Part shown: positions 9,884-17,076 of the stretch, piece after piece
Position numbering within the stretch: the stretch's first letter is position 1
Layout: each line of letters begins with the position of its first letter
Notes under the pieces: model-generated
Seen by the model: only the letters and a program-made list of their open reading frames with translations
Database searches by the model: none
Told to the model about the DNA's origin: nothing
Source: Streptomyces sp. 135
GTDB lineage: Bacteria > Actinomycetota > Actinomycetes > Streptomycetales > Streptomycetaceae
Assembly: GCF_020026305.1 (NCBI RefSeq)
Contig: NZ_CP075691.1
Location: forward strand, 5,580,001 to 5,644,000
Length of the DNA: 64,000 nt
Reading direction: 5' to 3'
Translations under genes and position numbers: made by a program

Positions 9884-10126
9884 TCAGGCACCAAGCTTCT
9901 GCTTGACCTGCGCCAGCGAAGGGTTCGTGAGCGTCGAACCGTCCGGGAAGAGAACGGTGGGAACCGTCTGGTTTCCGCCGTTCGCCTTCTCGACGAAGGC
10001 CGCCGAGTCCGGGTCCTGCTCGATGTTGATCTCGGTGTACGCGATGCCCTCGCGGTCCATCTGGCCCTTGAGGCGGCGGCAGTAGCCGCACCACGTGGTG
10101 CTGTACATCGTCACAGTGCCCGGCAT
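9884..10126 (-). CDS. mrx1: Mycoredoxin-1-type glutaredoxin
   Basis: An 80-residue thioredoxin-fold protein with W12-CGYC and a cis-proline TVP, ending without extra domains, as in mycobacterial Mrx1. Mrx1 reduces mixed disulfides between proteins and mycothiol, the main low-molecular-weight thiol of actinobacteria. The start at 10126 is preferred over the longer reading because AAGGAG lies about 10 nt upstream and the family starts at this point. A perfect sigma-R promoter lies about 75-100 bp upstream on the same strand, so induction by thiol oxidation is expected. Neighbouring genes nudC and uvrD2 are also its neighbours in mycobacteria. Confidence 0.9.
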   Translation of the reverse strand: MPGTVTMYSTTWCGYCRRLKGQMDREGIAYTEINIEQDPDSAAFVEKANGGNQTVPTVLFPDGSTLTNPSLAQVKQKLGA

Positions 10127-10201
10127 GTCTCTTGTGCTCCTTCGTCGCTCGGGGTGCGTCATCGCGATGACGCGGGGGTCCGTCATCATCGCAATGAATC
10201 G

Positions 10202-10228
10202 AACGTACGAGACCCGGCCCCCATTCCC
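10202..10228 (-). promoter_or_regulatory. Sigma-R promoter of mrx1
   Basis: Read on the minus strand, GGGAAT (10228-10223) is followed by exactly 18 nt and GTT (10204-10202). This is the full consensus of sigma-R-dependent promoters in Streptomyces. The predicted leader to the mrx1 ATG is about 65 nt. Confidence 0.85.
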
Positions 10229-10303
10229 GCATTAATACGACTGCCGAGGCTCCCCTGTGGACAACCGGCTCATCCGCCCCTGGCGACCTGACAGCATGGC
10301 GGG

Positions 10304-12514
10304 GTGACATCAGCAACGCGCTCCACCCTCTTCCCGCAGATCCCGGACTCTGCCGACGCGGTGCTCGCCGGGCTCGACCCCGAGCAGCGCGAGGTGGCCA
10401 CCGCCCTGCACGGGCCGGTGTGCGTCCTCGCGGGCGCCGGCACCGGCAAGACACGGGCGATCACCCACCGGATCGCCTATGGGGTGCGTGCCGGAATCCT
10501 CCAGCCCGCCAGCGTGCTGGCCGTCACGTTCACCAACCGCGCCGCGGGCGAGATGCGCGGCCGCCTGCGCCAGCTCGGCGCCTCCGGCGTCCAGGCCCGC
10601 ACGTTCCACTCCGCGGCCCTGCGTCAGCTCCAGTTCTTCTGGCCGAAAGCAGTCGGTGGGTCCCTGCCCAGGATCGTCGACCGCAAGATCAAGCTCGTCG
10701 CGGACGCGGCCGCCGCCTGCCGCATCCGCCTGGACCGCAATGAGCTGCGGGACCTGACCAGCGAGATCGAGTGGTCCAAGGTCACCCAGACCGTCCCCTC
10801 GGACTACGCCGCGGCAGCCGCCAAGTCCGGCCGCGACGTCCCGCGCGACCCCGCCGAGATCGCCCAGCTCTACGCGGCGTACGAGGACCTCAAGCGTGAC
10901 CGCGCGGTCATCGACTTCGAGGACGTCCTGCTCCTCGCCGTCGGCATCCTCCAGGACCGGCATGACATCGCCGAGCAGGTCCGCGCCCAGTACCAGCACT
11001 TCGTGGTCGACGAGTACCAGGACGTGAGCCCCCTCCAGCAGCGCCTCCTGGAGCTGTGGCTCGGCGACCGCGACAGCCTCTGCGTCGTCGGCGACGCCAG
11101 CCAGACGATCTACTCCTTCACCGGCGCGACCCCGGACCACCTGCTGAACTTCCGCACCCGCCACCCGGGGGCGACGGTCGTCAAACTGGTCCGCGACTAC
11201 CGCTCCACGCCCCAGGTCGTCCACCTGGCCAACGGCCTCCTTTCCCAGGCCCGCGGCCGCGCCGCCGACCACCGGCTGGAACTGATCTCCCAGCGCGACC
11301 CCGGAACGGAGCCGGTCTATACGGAGTACGCGGACGAACCGGCCGAAGCCGAAGGCGCGGCCCGCCGCATCCGCGCCCTGCTCGCCGACGGCGTCCCCGC
11401 CAGCGAGATCGCCGTCCTCTTCCGGACGAACTCCCAGTCGGAGATCTATGAACAGGCGCTCGCCGACGCGGGCGTGCCCTACCAGCTGCGCGGCGCCGAG
11501 CGGTTCTTCGAGCGCACCGAGGTCCGGGAAGCGGGCGCGGCCCTGCGCGGCGCCGCCCGCTTCGGCGGCAACGACGCGCTCCTGGACGACGTGGTCGACC
11601 TGCCCTCCCAGGTGCGGGCCGTGCTCTCGACCAAGGGCTGGACCTCGCAGCCCCCGGCGGGTTCCGGCGCGGCCCGTGACCGCTGGGAATCCCTGGCCGC
11701 GCTGGTGCGCCTCGCCGAGGACTTCGTGCGGGCCAAGCCGGAGGCGACGCTCGCCGACCTCGTGGCCGAGCTCGACGAGCGGGCCAACGCCCAGCACGCC
11801 CCCACCGTCGAAGGCGTCACCCTGGCCTCCCTGCACGCGGCCAAGGGACTGGAGTGGGATGCCGTGTTCCTGGTCGGTCTGGCCGAGGGCATGATGCCGA
11901 TCACCTACGCCAAGACCGATGAGCAGATCGAGGAGGAGCGCCGTCTCCTCTATGTGGGAGTGACCCGCGCCCGCGTCCACCTCTCGCTCTCCTGGGCCCT
12001 GTCCCGCTCGCCGGGCGGGCGTCCGAACCGCCGCCCCAGCCGCTTCCTGGACGGTCTGCGCCCGGGCTCCGGAGCGGGCGCGGCGGGCCGGGCCGCGGGC
12101 GGCGGTCCCGGCGGTGTCGAGCGCGGCAGCGCCGGTGAGTACGGCGGCCCGGCGGTCGGCCGCCGCCAGCGCAAGAGCCGCACCCCGGCCCGCTGCCGCG
12201 TCTGCGGCCGGACTCTCACCGACGCCGGCGAGATGAAGCTCATGCGGTGCGAGGACTGCCCGTCCGACATGGACGAAGGACTCTACGAGCGGTTGCGGGA
12301 GTGGCGGTCGGACCAGGCGAGGCAGCTGGGACAACCCGCGTACTGCGTTTTCACGGACAAGACCTTGATCGCCATCGCGGAGGCCGTGCCCGACGACGAG
12401 GGCGAGCTGGCGCGGATCCCGGGCGTCGGCGTCCGCAAGTTTCACCGCTTCGGCGCCGAGGTGCTTGCCATCTGCGCAGGTCAGGAGCGTGTAAGGGGCG
12501 CCGAGGAAGAATGA
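10304..12514 (+). CDS. uvrD2: UvrD2-like superfamily 1A DNA helicase with HRDC domain
   Basis: A 736-residue 3'-5' DNA helicase. Walker A AGAGTGKT is at residues 43-50, VTFTNRAAGEM is motif Ia, DEYQDVS is near residue 235, and LASLHAAKGLEWD and YVGVTRARVHL are motifs V and VI. After the motor comes a tetracysteine element (CRVCGRTL ... CEDC, about residues 631-652) and then a C-terminal HRDC domain (about 682-725, IPGVGVRKFHRFG). This architecture is that of mycobacterial UvrD2, in which the zinc-type motif is needed for unwinding. The GTG start has CAGCAT six nt upstream and no Shine-Dalgarno, so it may be leaderless. Confidence 0.9.
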   Translation: MTSATRSTLFPQIPDSADAVLAGLDPEQREVATALHGPVCVLAGAGTGKTRAITHRIAYGVRAGILQPASVLAVTFTNRAAGEMRGRLRQLGASGVQARTFHSAALRQLQFFWPKAVGGSLPRIVDRKIKLVADAAAACRIRLDRNELRDLTSEIEWSKVTQTVPSDYAAAAAKSGRDVPRDPAEIAQLYAAYEDLKRDRAVIDFEDVLLLAVGILQDRHDIAEQVRAQYQHFVVDEYQDVSPLQQRLLELWLGDRDSLCVVGDASQTIYSFTGATPDHLLNFRTRHPGATVVKLVRDYRSTPQVVHLANGLLSQARGRAADHRLELISQRDPGTEPVYTEYADEPAEAEGAARRIRALLADGVPASEIAVLFRTNSQSEIYEQALADAGVPYQLRGAERFFERTEVREAGAALRGAARFGGNDALLDDVVDLPSQVRAVLSTKGWTSQPPAGSGAARDRWESLAALVRLAEDFVRAKPEATLADLVAELDERANAQHAPTVEGVTLASLHAAKGLEWDAVFLVGLAEGMMPITYAKTDEQIEEERRLLYVGVTRARVHLSLSWALSRSPGGRPNRRPSRFLDGLRPGSGAGAAGRAAGGGPGGVERGSAGEYGGPAVGRRQRKSRTPARCRVCGRTLTDAGEMKLMRCEDCPSDMDEGLYERLREWRSDQARQLGQPAYCVFTDKTLIAIAEAVPDDEGELARIPGVGVRKFHRFGAEVLAICAGQERVRGAEEE

Positions 12515-12526
12515 TTCAAACTCGTC

Positions 12527-12567
12527 GAAAAAATAGTTTGCGCATGCGCAAGGAAGACCCATAGGTT
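12527..12567 (+). promoter_or_regulatory. Predicted WblC-activated wblC promoter
   Basis: An AT-rich run, GAAAAAATAG (12527-12536), lies directly before a minus-35 TTGCGC (12538-12543), 18 bp, and minus-10 TAGGTT (12562-12567). WhiB7/WblC-controlled promoters typically carry an AT-rich element just upstream of the minus-35, which the AT-hook contacts. Autoregulation is inferred. Confidence 0.65.
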
Positions 12568-12676
12568 CTTAAGCACGGAACAGCGGCTTCTCCGAAGCCC
12601 TGGGCCGTGCTGTACTTGTCAGTCCGCAGGATCGGTTCCGGTCGATCCCCTAGACGCCGAGAGGAGGCGAATTCCA

Positions 12677-13018
12677 GTGATCAGCATCAACGAGAGCTTC
12701 ATCAGCACCGCCAAAATGACCGATCGCTCGGTCGTCGCTTCCTGCCTGCTCGGCTTCTCGAACCAGGGCACCGGTCTGTCCGGCGGCATCCCCGCCGTTC
12801 TTCCGCTGTCCTCCTCCCTGCCTCTCGCCGGTCTCTCCATTCGTGAGGCCAATGAGGGCAATGAGCGACCGACCAAGGCACCGGAAGCAGCAGTAGCGGA
12901 GGCGCAGGCCCAGGCCTATGCCTTTGCGGCGGCCGGTGCCGGATTCCGGAAGCAGACGACGCAGCACCACACGATGTGGGCCTTCCGTGGGCTCGAACCC
13001 TGGAGTGATCCAGTCTGA
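12677..13018 (+). CDS. 113-aa leader ORF upstream of wblC, function unknown
   Basis: GTG 12677 has GAGGAGG nine nt upstream, and the codons are strongly GC-biased at the third position, so this frame is probably translated. The protein begins MISINESFIST, has a central Ser/Leu-rich part, an alanine-rich part with AEAQAQAYAFAAAG, and a basic-aromatic end (MWAFRGLEPWSDPV). I recognise no domain. Its stop lies 22 nt before the wblC terminator hairpin, so ribosome progress through this ORF, or through a shorter one inside it, could set whether the hairpin forms. A separate protein function is also possible. Confidence 0.6.
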   Translation: MISINESFISTAKMTDRSVVASCLLGFSNQGTGLSGGIPAVLPLSSSLPLAGLSIREANEGNERPTKAPEAAVAEAQAQAYAFAAAGAGFRKQTTQHHTMWAFRGLEPWSDPV

Positions 13019-13040
13019 TCTCGATCAGACAGGCGCCTTC

Positions 13041-13083
13041 AGGGCCGCGGAACCCCACCCGGGATCCGCGGCCCTTCTGTTTT
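13041..13083 (+). terminator. Perfect intrinsic terminator/attenuator between leader ORF and wblC
   Basis: AGGGCCGCGGA (13041-13051) and TCCGCGGCCCT (13065-13075) form an 11-bp perfect stem with a 13-nt loop, followed by TTCTGTTTT. It lies about 100 nt before wblC on the same strand, where it would block read-through unless disrupted. Confidence 0.85.
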
Positions 13084-13185
13084 CCCCGAAACAGGGAGAC
13101 AGAGCGAAGGGCCAAGAGCAAGACCCGGTACCAGCCGCCAACCGGCCGACCCAGGCCGGCACGACCAGACGAGGAAAACACCACC

Positions 13186-13554
13186 GTGCAACTCGAAGCG
13201 CACGCCCCGTCCGTACCGCCTTCACAGGTGATCTCCCCGCCCACTCCCACGGAGGACCCGACCTTGACTCCCCTCACCGCGCTCACCGCGCTCGACGACG
13301 CCATCGAGAACCTCGGCGTACCCGTCCCCTGCCGCGCCTACGACCCCGAGGTCTTCTTCGCCGAGTCCCCGGCCGACGTCGAGTACGCGAAGTCCCTCTG
13401 CCGTACCTGCCCCCTGATGGAGGCCTGCCTCGCCGGCGCCAAGGAGCGGCGTGAGCCGTGGGGCGTCTGGGGCGGCGAGCTGTTCGTCCAGGGCGTGGTC
13501 GTTGCCCGCAAGCGGCCCCGTGGCCGCCCGCGCAAGAACCCGGTCGTCGCATGA
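13186..13554 (+). CDS. wblC: WhiB-family regulator WblC (WhiB7 orthologue)
   Basis: A 122-residue iron-sulfur transcription factor. Cys49, Cys72, Cys75 and Cys81 form the C...CxxCx5C set that binds a 4Fe-4S cluster. WGVWGG (92-97) is the family turn that contacts the principal sigma factor, and the C-terminal RPRGRPRK is an AT-hook found only in the WhiB7/WblC subgroup. WblC switches on intrinsic resistance genes after ribosome-targeting antibiotics. GTG 13186 has GAGGA about ten nt upstream. Its stop overlaps the next start (ATGA). Neighbours uvrD2 upstream and the ABC1 kinase downstream are the same as for mycobacterial whiB7. Confidence 0.95.
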   Translation: MQLEAHAPSVPPSQVISPPTPTEDPTLTPLTALTALDDAIENLGVPVPCRAYDPEVFFAESPADVEYAKSLCRTCPLMEACLAGAKERREPWGVWGGELFVQGVVVARKRPRGRPRKNPVVA

Positions 13555-13874
13555 GCACCGCCGGAACCATCGACCGCCCCCTGACGCACGACCCCAAGAA
13601 GCAGGCCCCGATGAAGGCAGCCACCCGCGAGCCCACAGGCTCCGCGACCCGAGACTTCACCACCGCCGGCGCGCACACCTCGCGCCAGAACAGGACCCGA
13701 GAGATGCAACTCATCCCAGAAGCCATGGCTCGTGCGCATATGCACGAACGACTGCGCGAAGCCGAGGCGCAACGCCCGGCCGATCGCCTGATGGCGGCCC
13801 GCCGCATGCAGCGCCGCGCGGAGCGCGCCTCGCGGCGTGCCCGGCGCGCGCTCGCCATGGCGGTCATGCAGTAA
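13551..13874 (+). CDS. Small basic protein translationally coupled to wblC, unknown function
   Basis: A 107-residue protein starting at an ATG that overlaps the wblC stop by four bases. The C-terminal half is a likely long helix rich in Arg, Ala and Met (HERLREAEAQ, then RRMQRRAERASRRARR), suggesting binding to nucleic acid or an acidic partner. The N-terminal half is low-complexity and probably unstructured. No domain is recognised. A strong hairpin follows, so wblC and this gene form one transcript and it should be induced with wblC. Confidence 0.8.
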   Translation: MSTAGTIDRPLTHDPKKQAPMKAATREPTGSATRDFTTAGAHTSRQNRTREMQLIPEAMARAHMHERLREAEAQRPADRLMAARRMQRRAERASRRARRALAMAVMQ

Positions 13875-13887
13875 GAGGCAGCAAGAG

Positions 13888-13915
13888 CGGGGCCGGTCCG
13901 AACGGACCGGCCCCG
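13888..13915 (+). terminator. Terminator after wblC operon
   Basis: A perfect 13-bp inverted repeat, CGGGGCCGGTCCG / CGGACCGGCCCCG, is separated by aa. It has no T-tract, which is common in Streptomyces. Confidence 0.75.
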
Positions 13916-13964
13916 TGGTGCGTTGTGCTCCGCGAGCCCTTCCGCCCGGCGATATGGTCGCCGG

Positions 13965-14156
13965 GTGGACGAGCAGAAGCCTCAGCACACCGCCGCGGAG
14001 AACCGGGTGTGCGCCCGCTGCGGCACGGTCGCCGAAGGCACACCGCCGACCTGGACCTGCTCCGTGGAGAACGGCGTCCGCCGCTACTACTGCGAAGCTT
14101 GCGCGCGGGAGAACATCAGAGCCATCGAGGGCCGCCTCGACATCGACTGGTGGTAG
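13965..14156 (+). CDS. Small zinc-ribbon protein
   Basis: A 63-residue protein with two CxxC pairs (CARCGTVAEG and YYCEACARENI), so it should fold around one zinc ion. The C-terminus, IDWW, is acidic and aromatic. Function is unknown; proteins of this type often mediate protein or nucleic-acid contacts. GTG 13965 is preceded by TATGGT at 13953-13958 with six nt between and no Shine-Dalgarno, which indicates a leaderless transcript. It converges on the ABC1 kinase gene. Confidence 0.8.
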   Translation: MDEQKPQHTAAENRVCARCGTVAEGTPPTWTCSVENGVRRYYCEACARENIRAIEGRLDIDWW

Positions 14157-14175
14157 CCGTAGCCGTAGCCCCCGA

Positions 14176-14230
14176 GAAGCCTGAGGCGTCCAGTGCCGAT
14201 GCCTCCGATGCCTTCGATGCGTCAGGCTTC
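14176..14230. terminator. Possible bidirectional terminator with internal 9-bp repeats
   Basis: GAAGCCTGA (14176-14184) pairs with TCAGGCTTC (14222-14230) across a long loop that contains repeated GATGCCTYC units. It lies between convergent genes. The long loop makes it a weak candidate. Confidence 0.4.
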
Positions 14231-14241
14231 AGGGCTCGGTC

Positions 14242-15591
14242 TCAGGCGCCAGCCACGGCCTCGCCCTCCTCGATGACGAAACCGGGCAGCCACTCCTCCA
14301 GCTCGGCCCGCATCCGCACCGTGGCGTTCAGCTGGCACAGCACCCCGATCGTGCTCAGCGTCACACGGTGTATCAGGAGATACGACGGCGGGAGGTTCAG
14401 CCGCTTGCCCAACTGGTAGGCGGGGGAGCGGGGGTCGGCCACCCGGGCCGCCTGGCTGCGCATCCAGCCGCGGGTGAACGTGAACTCTTCCACCAGCATC
14501 GGCTCGATGATCGGCAGGAGGTAGTCGAGCACCGCGTCAGGTTCGAGGTCGACGGTCTTCTTGACGAAGCCTTCCTCGCACAACATGTCGTACACCGCGT
14601 CGGCCTCGCCGTCCAGCGTCATCCGCAGCGATTCACCGATGGTCGTGGGCAGGCCACCCGGCAGCCGGTCCACCGTGCCGAAGTCCAGGACCCCGAGGCG
14701 CCAGCCACCCTTCTCATCGGGCAGCAGACGGAAGTTGCCCGGGTGCGGATCGGCGTGCAGGAGTCCCGTGCGTGCCGGGCCGGAGAAGAGGAAGCGGGCC
14801 AGCAGCTGGCCCGCCCGGTCGCGCTGCTCCTGAGTGCCGTCGGCGATCACCTCCGACAGCGGGGTGCCGTCGATCCACTCCGTGACCAGGACCTGCTCGC
14901 CCTGGTGCACCACCTCGGGCACCACCACGTCGGGGTCGTCGGCGAACTCCGACGCGTGCGCCTGCTGCGCCTGCGCCTCCAGGCCGTAGTCGAGCTCTTC
15001 CGACACCCGGTCGCGCAACTCCGCGATGAGCGGCTTGATGTCCATCCCGGGAATCAGCGGCCCCAGAAGACGGGCAAACCGGCTGAGTTGGGTCAGGTCG
15101 GACAGCAGCGCCTCGCCCGCTCCCGGATACTGCACCTTGACCGCGACTTCGCGTCCGTCCGCCCAGACCGCCCGGTGCACCTGGCCGATCGACGCGGCGG
15201 CAGCGGGCTTGTCCTCGAACTCCAGGAACAGGTCGCGCCAGTCCTCACCGAGCCGCTCCACGAGCACCGAGTGCACGGTGCTCGTCGGCATCGGTGGCGC
15301 TGCCTCCTGCAACTTCGTGAGCGCCGCGCGATAGGGCCCGGCGACCTCCTCAGGCAGCGCCGACTCGAAGACGGACAGAGCCTGCCCGAACTTCATGGCG
15401 CCGCCCTTGAGCTCGCCGAGAACCTTGAACAGCTGCTCCGCCGTGCGCTGTTGCAACTCGCGCCCGACGATCTCCGCCGACTTGCCCCCGATCCGCTTCC
15501 CGAGTCCCCAGGTCGCGCGTCCCGCGAAGCCGAGTGGCAGCGCGGCCAGTTTGGCGGTTCGGGTGACCGCCTTCCGGGGAAGATCAGACAT
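14242..15591 (-). CDS. ABC1/UbiB-family atypical kinase
   Basis: A 449-residue member of the ABC1/ADCK (UbiB) family. KGGAMKFGQALSVFESALPE is the family KxGQ-type inhibitory segment. AAASIGQVHRA replaces the glycine-rich loop, VAVKVQYPG holds the nucleotide-binding Lys, and HADPHPGNFRLL plus LDFGTVDRL are the catalytic and metal-binding motifs. Relatives are ATPases or kinases linked to isoprenoid-lipid metabolism; the substrate here is unknown. The start at 15591 has GGAGGGG a few nt upstream. It lies 41 bp downstream of the ThiF-like gene on the same strand, so they probably form an operon. The mycobacterial counterpart lies next to whiB7. Confidence 0.88.
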   Translation of the reverse strand: MSDLPRKAVTRTAKLAALPLGFAGRATWGLGKRIGGKSAEIVGRELQQRTAEQLFKVLGELKGGAMKFGQALSVFESALPEEVAGPYRAALTKLQEAAPPMPTSTVHSVLVERLGEDWRDLFLEFEDKPAAAASIGQVHRAVWADGREVAVKVQYPGAGEALLSDLTQLSRFARLLGPLIPGMDIKPLIAELRDRVSEELDYGLEAQAQQAHASEFADDPDVVVPEVVHQGEQVLVTEWIDGTPLSEVIADGTQEQRDRAGQLLARFLFSGPARTGLLHADPHPGNFRLLPDEKGGWRLGVLDFGTVDRLPGGLPTTIGESLRMTLDGEADAVYDMLCEEGFVKKTVDLEPDAVLDYLLPIIEPMLVEEFTFTRGWMRSQAARVADPRSPAYQLGKRLNLPPSYLLIHRVTLSTIGVLCQLNATVRMRAELEEWLPGFVIEEGEAVAGA

Positions 15592-15632
15592 GCGCCCCTC
15601 CAAGTCCCAGACAGCCACGCCTTCTCAGGCGG

Positions 15633-16817
15633 TTACCCGGCCATTGTTGCGTGCCGCTCCTTCTCTGTGGTGAGCCGATCCCCCTTAACGTCCGCGCCCG
15701 CCCCGCACGGGCATGCGGGATGCGGCCAAACCGGACGCGCGTGCCAGTCGAATCCCGGTACGGACGCCTCCCAGCGGACTCCTGTGGCAGCAGTGGACGC
15801 CCCGTCCAGGAAGGCGAGCGCATGCCCCGCGACCAGCCCGGCGACCGAGGTCGACAGGGCGAGGTCGCACGCGGGCACGTGCCGCGAACGCCCCGATCGC
15901 CACTGCGCCAGCATCCGGGCCCAGGTGGGATCGCGGTCCGCGCGCTGCCGGAAGAGGCAGCCCGCGCAGGCGGTCGAGCCGGGCAGGACCAAAGGGCCGA
16001 CCACGCCCGTACCTTCGATCACCCCGGCGTAGAGATGAGGGATGCCGGCCGCGAGGAGGTCCTCGGCGTGGACGGGGTCGGGGGCGTACGCGTCCAGGCC
16101 TTCACGCGGGGCGATGACCACGAGCGACAGCCCGGCCCGGTCCTCGGCCGTCGGGGCCTGCCAGAGCGACGGCCCAGCTGACGGTGGCCCGGGCGACGCG
16201 GCGCGGTCCGTGCGCGGGGGCCGGTCCGGCGCCGACTGCCGCACCAGCCGGCGCGCGGTCGTGTCCCGGCGCTCCCCGATCGCCTCCGCAGGCAGCCCGC
16301 CGGGCGCGACGTCCCAAGGCTCCACCTGCCCGCCGTCCAGCACCTCGACCCGCCCTACCCCGGCCCCCGCCAGGACCGAGGCCACGACGGCGCCCACTCG
16401 CCCCGCTCCCTGGACGCGGACGCGCATGGCCCGGCGCGCCGCCAGCCTCTCGATCGCCTCACCCGGCTCCGAGGTGAGAAGCGACACCGAGGCCAGGTCG
16501 GACCGCAGCCGGTCCATGGCTCCGCTCCGCTTGCGCAGGGCGTCGGCCGCGGGGCCGCCGCCCGTCGCGTCGTCGAGCAGGCCGGCCCGCGACAGCTCGC
16601 CAAGGAGCCTGTCCACGTGACCGTCCGGCAGACCCATCCGCCGGGCCTCCTCGCGCAGGAGCGGCAAGCCCCGGGTGCCGTCCAACAGGGAGAGGAAACT
16701 GCCGGTCGCGGTGTCCATCGGGCCGAGCGCCATGGCGTGCGCGGGCGCGACCCCGAACTGCACGGTGCTCAGGTCCCGCCAGCCGCGCCGCAGCGCGGGC
16801 TTCAAGGTCGGATGCAT
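15633..16817 (-). CDS. ThiF/E1-like adenylating-fold protein
   Basis: A 394-residue protein with a C-terminal Rossmann-type ThiF/MoeB/E1 domain. The segment VRVQGAGRVGAVVASVLA is the dinucleotide-binding loop, followed by VEVLDGGQVEPWDVAPGGLPA. Two cysteine pairs (ACAGCLF near residue 300 and CPCGAG near the end) would hold a structural zinc, as in E1-like enzymes. The N-terminal part (about residues 1-120) resembles the peptide-clamp domains of ocin-ThiF proteins, but this is weak. No precursor peptide, YcaO or other RiPP gene is adjacent, so a role in peptide modification is unproven. The start has GGGGGA upstream. It precedes the ABC1 kinase. Confidence 0.75.
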   Translation of the reverse strand: MHPTLKPALRRGWRDLSTVQFGVAPAHAMALGPMDTATGSFLSLLDGTRGLPLLREEARRMGLPDGHVDRLLGELSRAGLLDDATGGGPAADALRKRSGAMDRLRSDLASVSLLTSEPGEAIERLAARRAMRVRVQGAGRVGAVVASVLAGAGVGRVEVLDGGQVEPWDVAPGGLPAEAIGERRDTTARRLVRQSAPDRPPRTDRAASPGPPSAGPSLWQAPTAEDRAGLSLVVIAPREGLDAYAPDPVHAEDLLAAGIPHLYAGVIEGTGVVGPLVLPGSTACAGCLFRQRADRDPTWARMLAQWRSGRSRHVPACDLALSTSVAGLVAGHALAFLDGASTAATGVRWEASVPGFDWHARPVWPHPACPCGAGADVKGDRLTTEKERHATMAG

Positions 16818-16930
16818 GGTGGTCCCCCGTCGTCAGCCCGGCGCGGTCCCGTCCGCCGCGCCGATCGACTGCCAGAATGCCCGCCCCGCCACTTGTCCGC
16901 GTCGCGTTGTCCACAGGCACGGAGTGCTTG

Positions 16931-17007
16931 TCGTACTAATTAGTCGTACGGGTCGTGACGATCAGTCGTACTGGTCGAACCAATCGGTCGTATGCGTCGA
17001 ACGACCG
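16931..17007. promoter_or_regulatory. Phased direct repeats in a divergent promoter region
   Basis: Three consecutive 22-bp units start at 16942, 16964 and 16986, each of the form (A/G)GTCGTA..GGTCG..., with an extra TCGTAC at 16931 next to the palindrome ACTAATTAGT. A 22-bp period is two helical turns, so bound proteins would sit on one face. It lies between the ThiF-like gene (minus) and the metallopeptidase (plus). Nothing else is seen in the 259-bp gap. Confidence 0.6.
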
Positions 17008-17076
17008 GGCGGCGGATCGCCGCCGAACCGTCCCGGAGGCGGGACTTCCCCCACGCCCAGCGGGTAACGTCGGGGC

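Larger units (their letters stand above)
12572..13185 (+). promoter_or_regulatory. Long attenuator-type leader of wblC
   Basis: About 610 nt separate the predicted promoter from the wblC GTG. The leader opens with a nested hairpin: AGCACGG (12572-12578) pairs with CCGTGCT (12605-12611), enclosing GGCTTC/GAAGCC. Next come a leader ORF with a good ribosome-binding site and then a perfect terminator hairpin. Expression of whiB7/wblC is known to be controlled by ribosome-mediated attenuation, and this arrangement fits. Which structure is the antiterminator was not determined. Confidence 0.6.

Noticed and set aside
16818..17076. Insertion-sequence end or attachment site suggested by the repeats near 16931-17007
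   Set aside because: No transposase, integrase or target duplication is seen; the repeats are direct and helically phased, more like operators.
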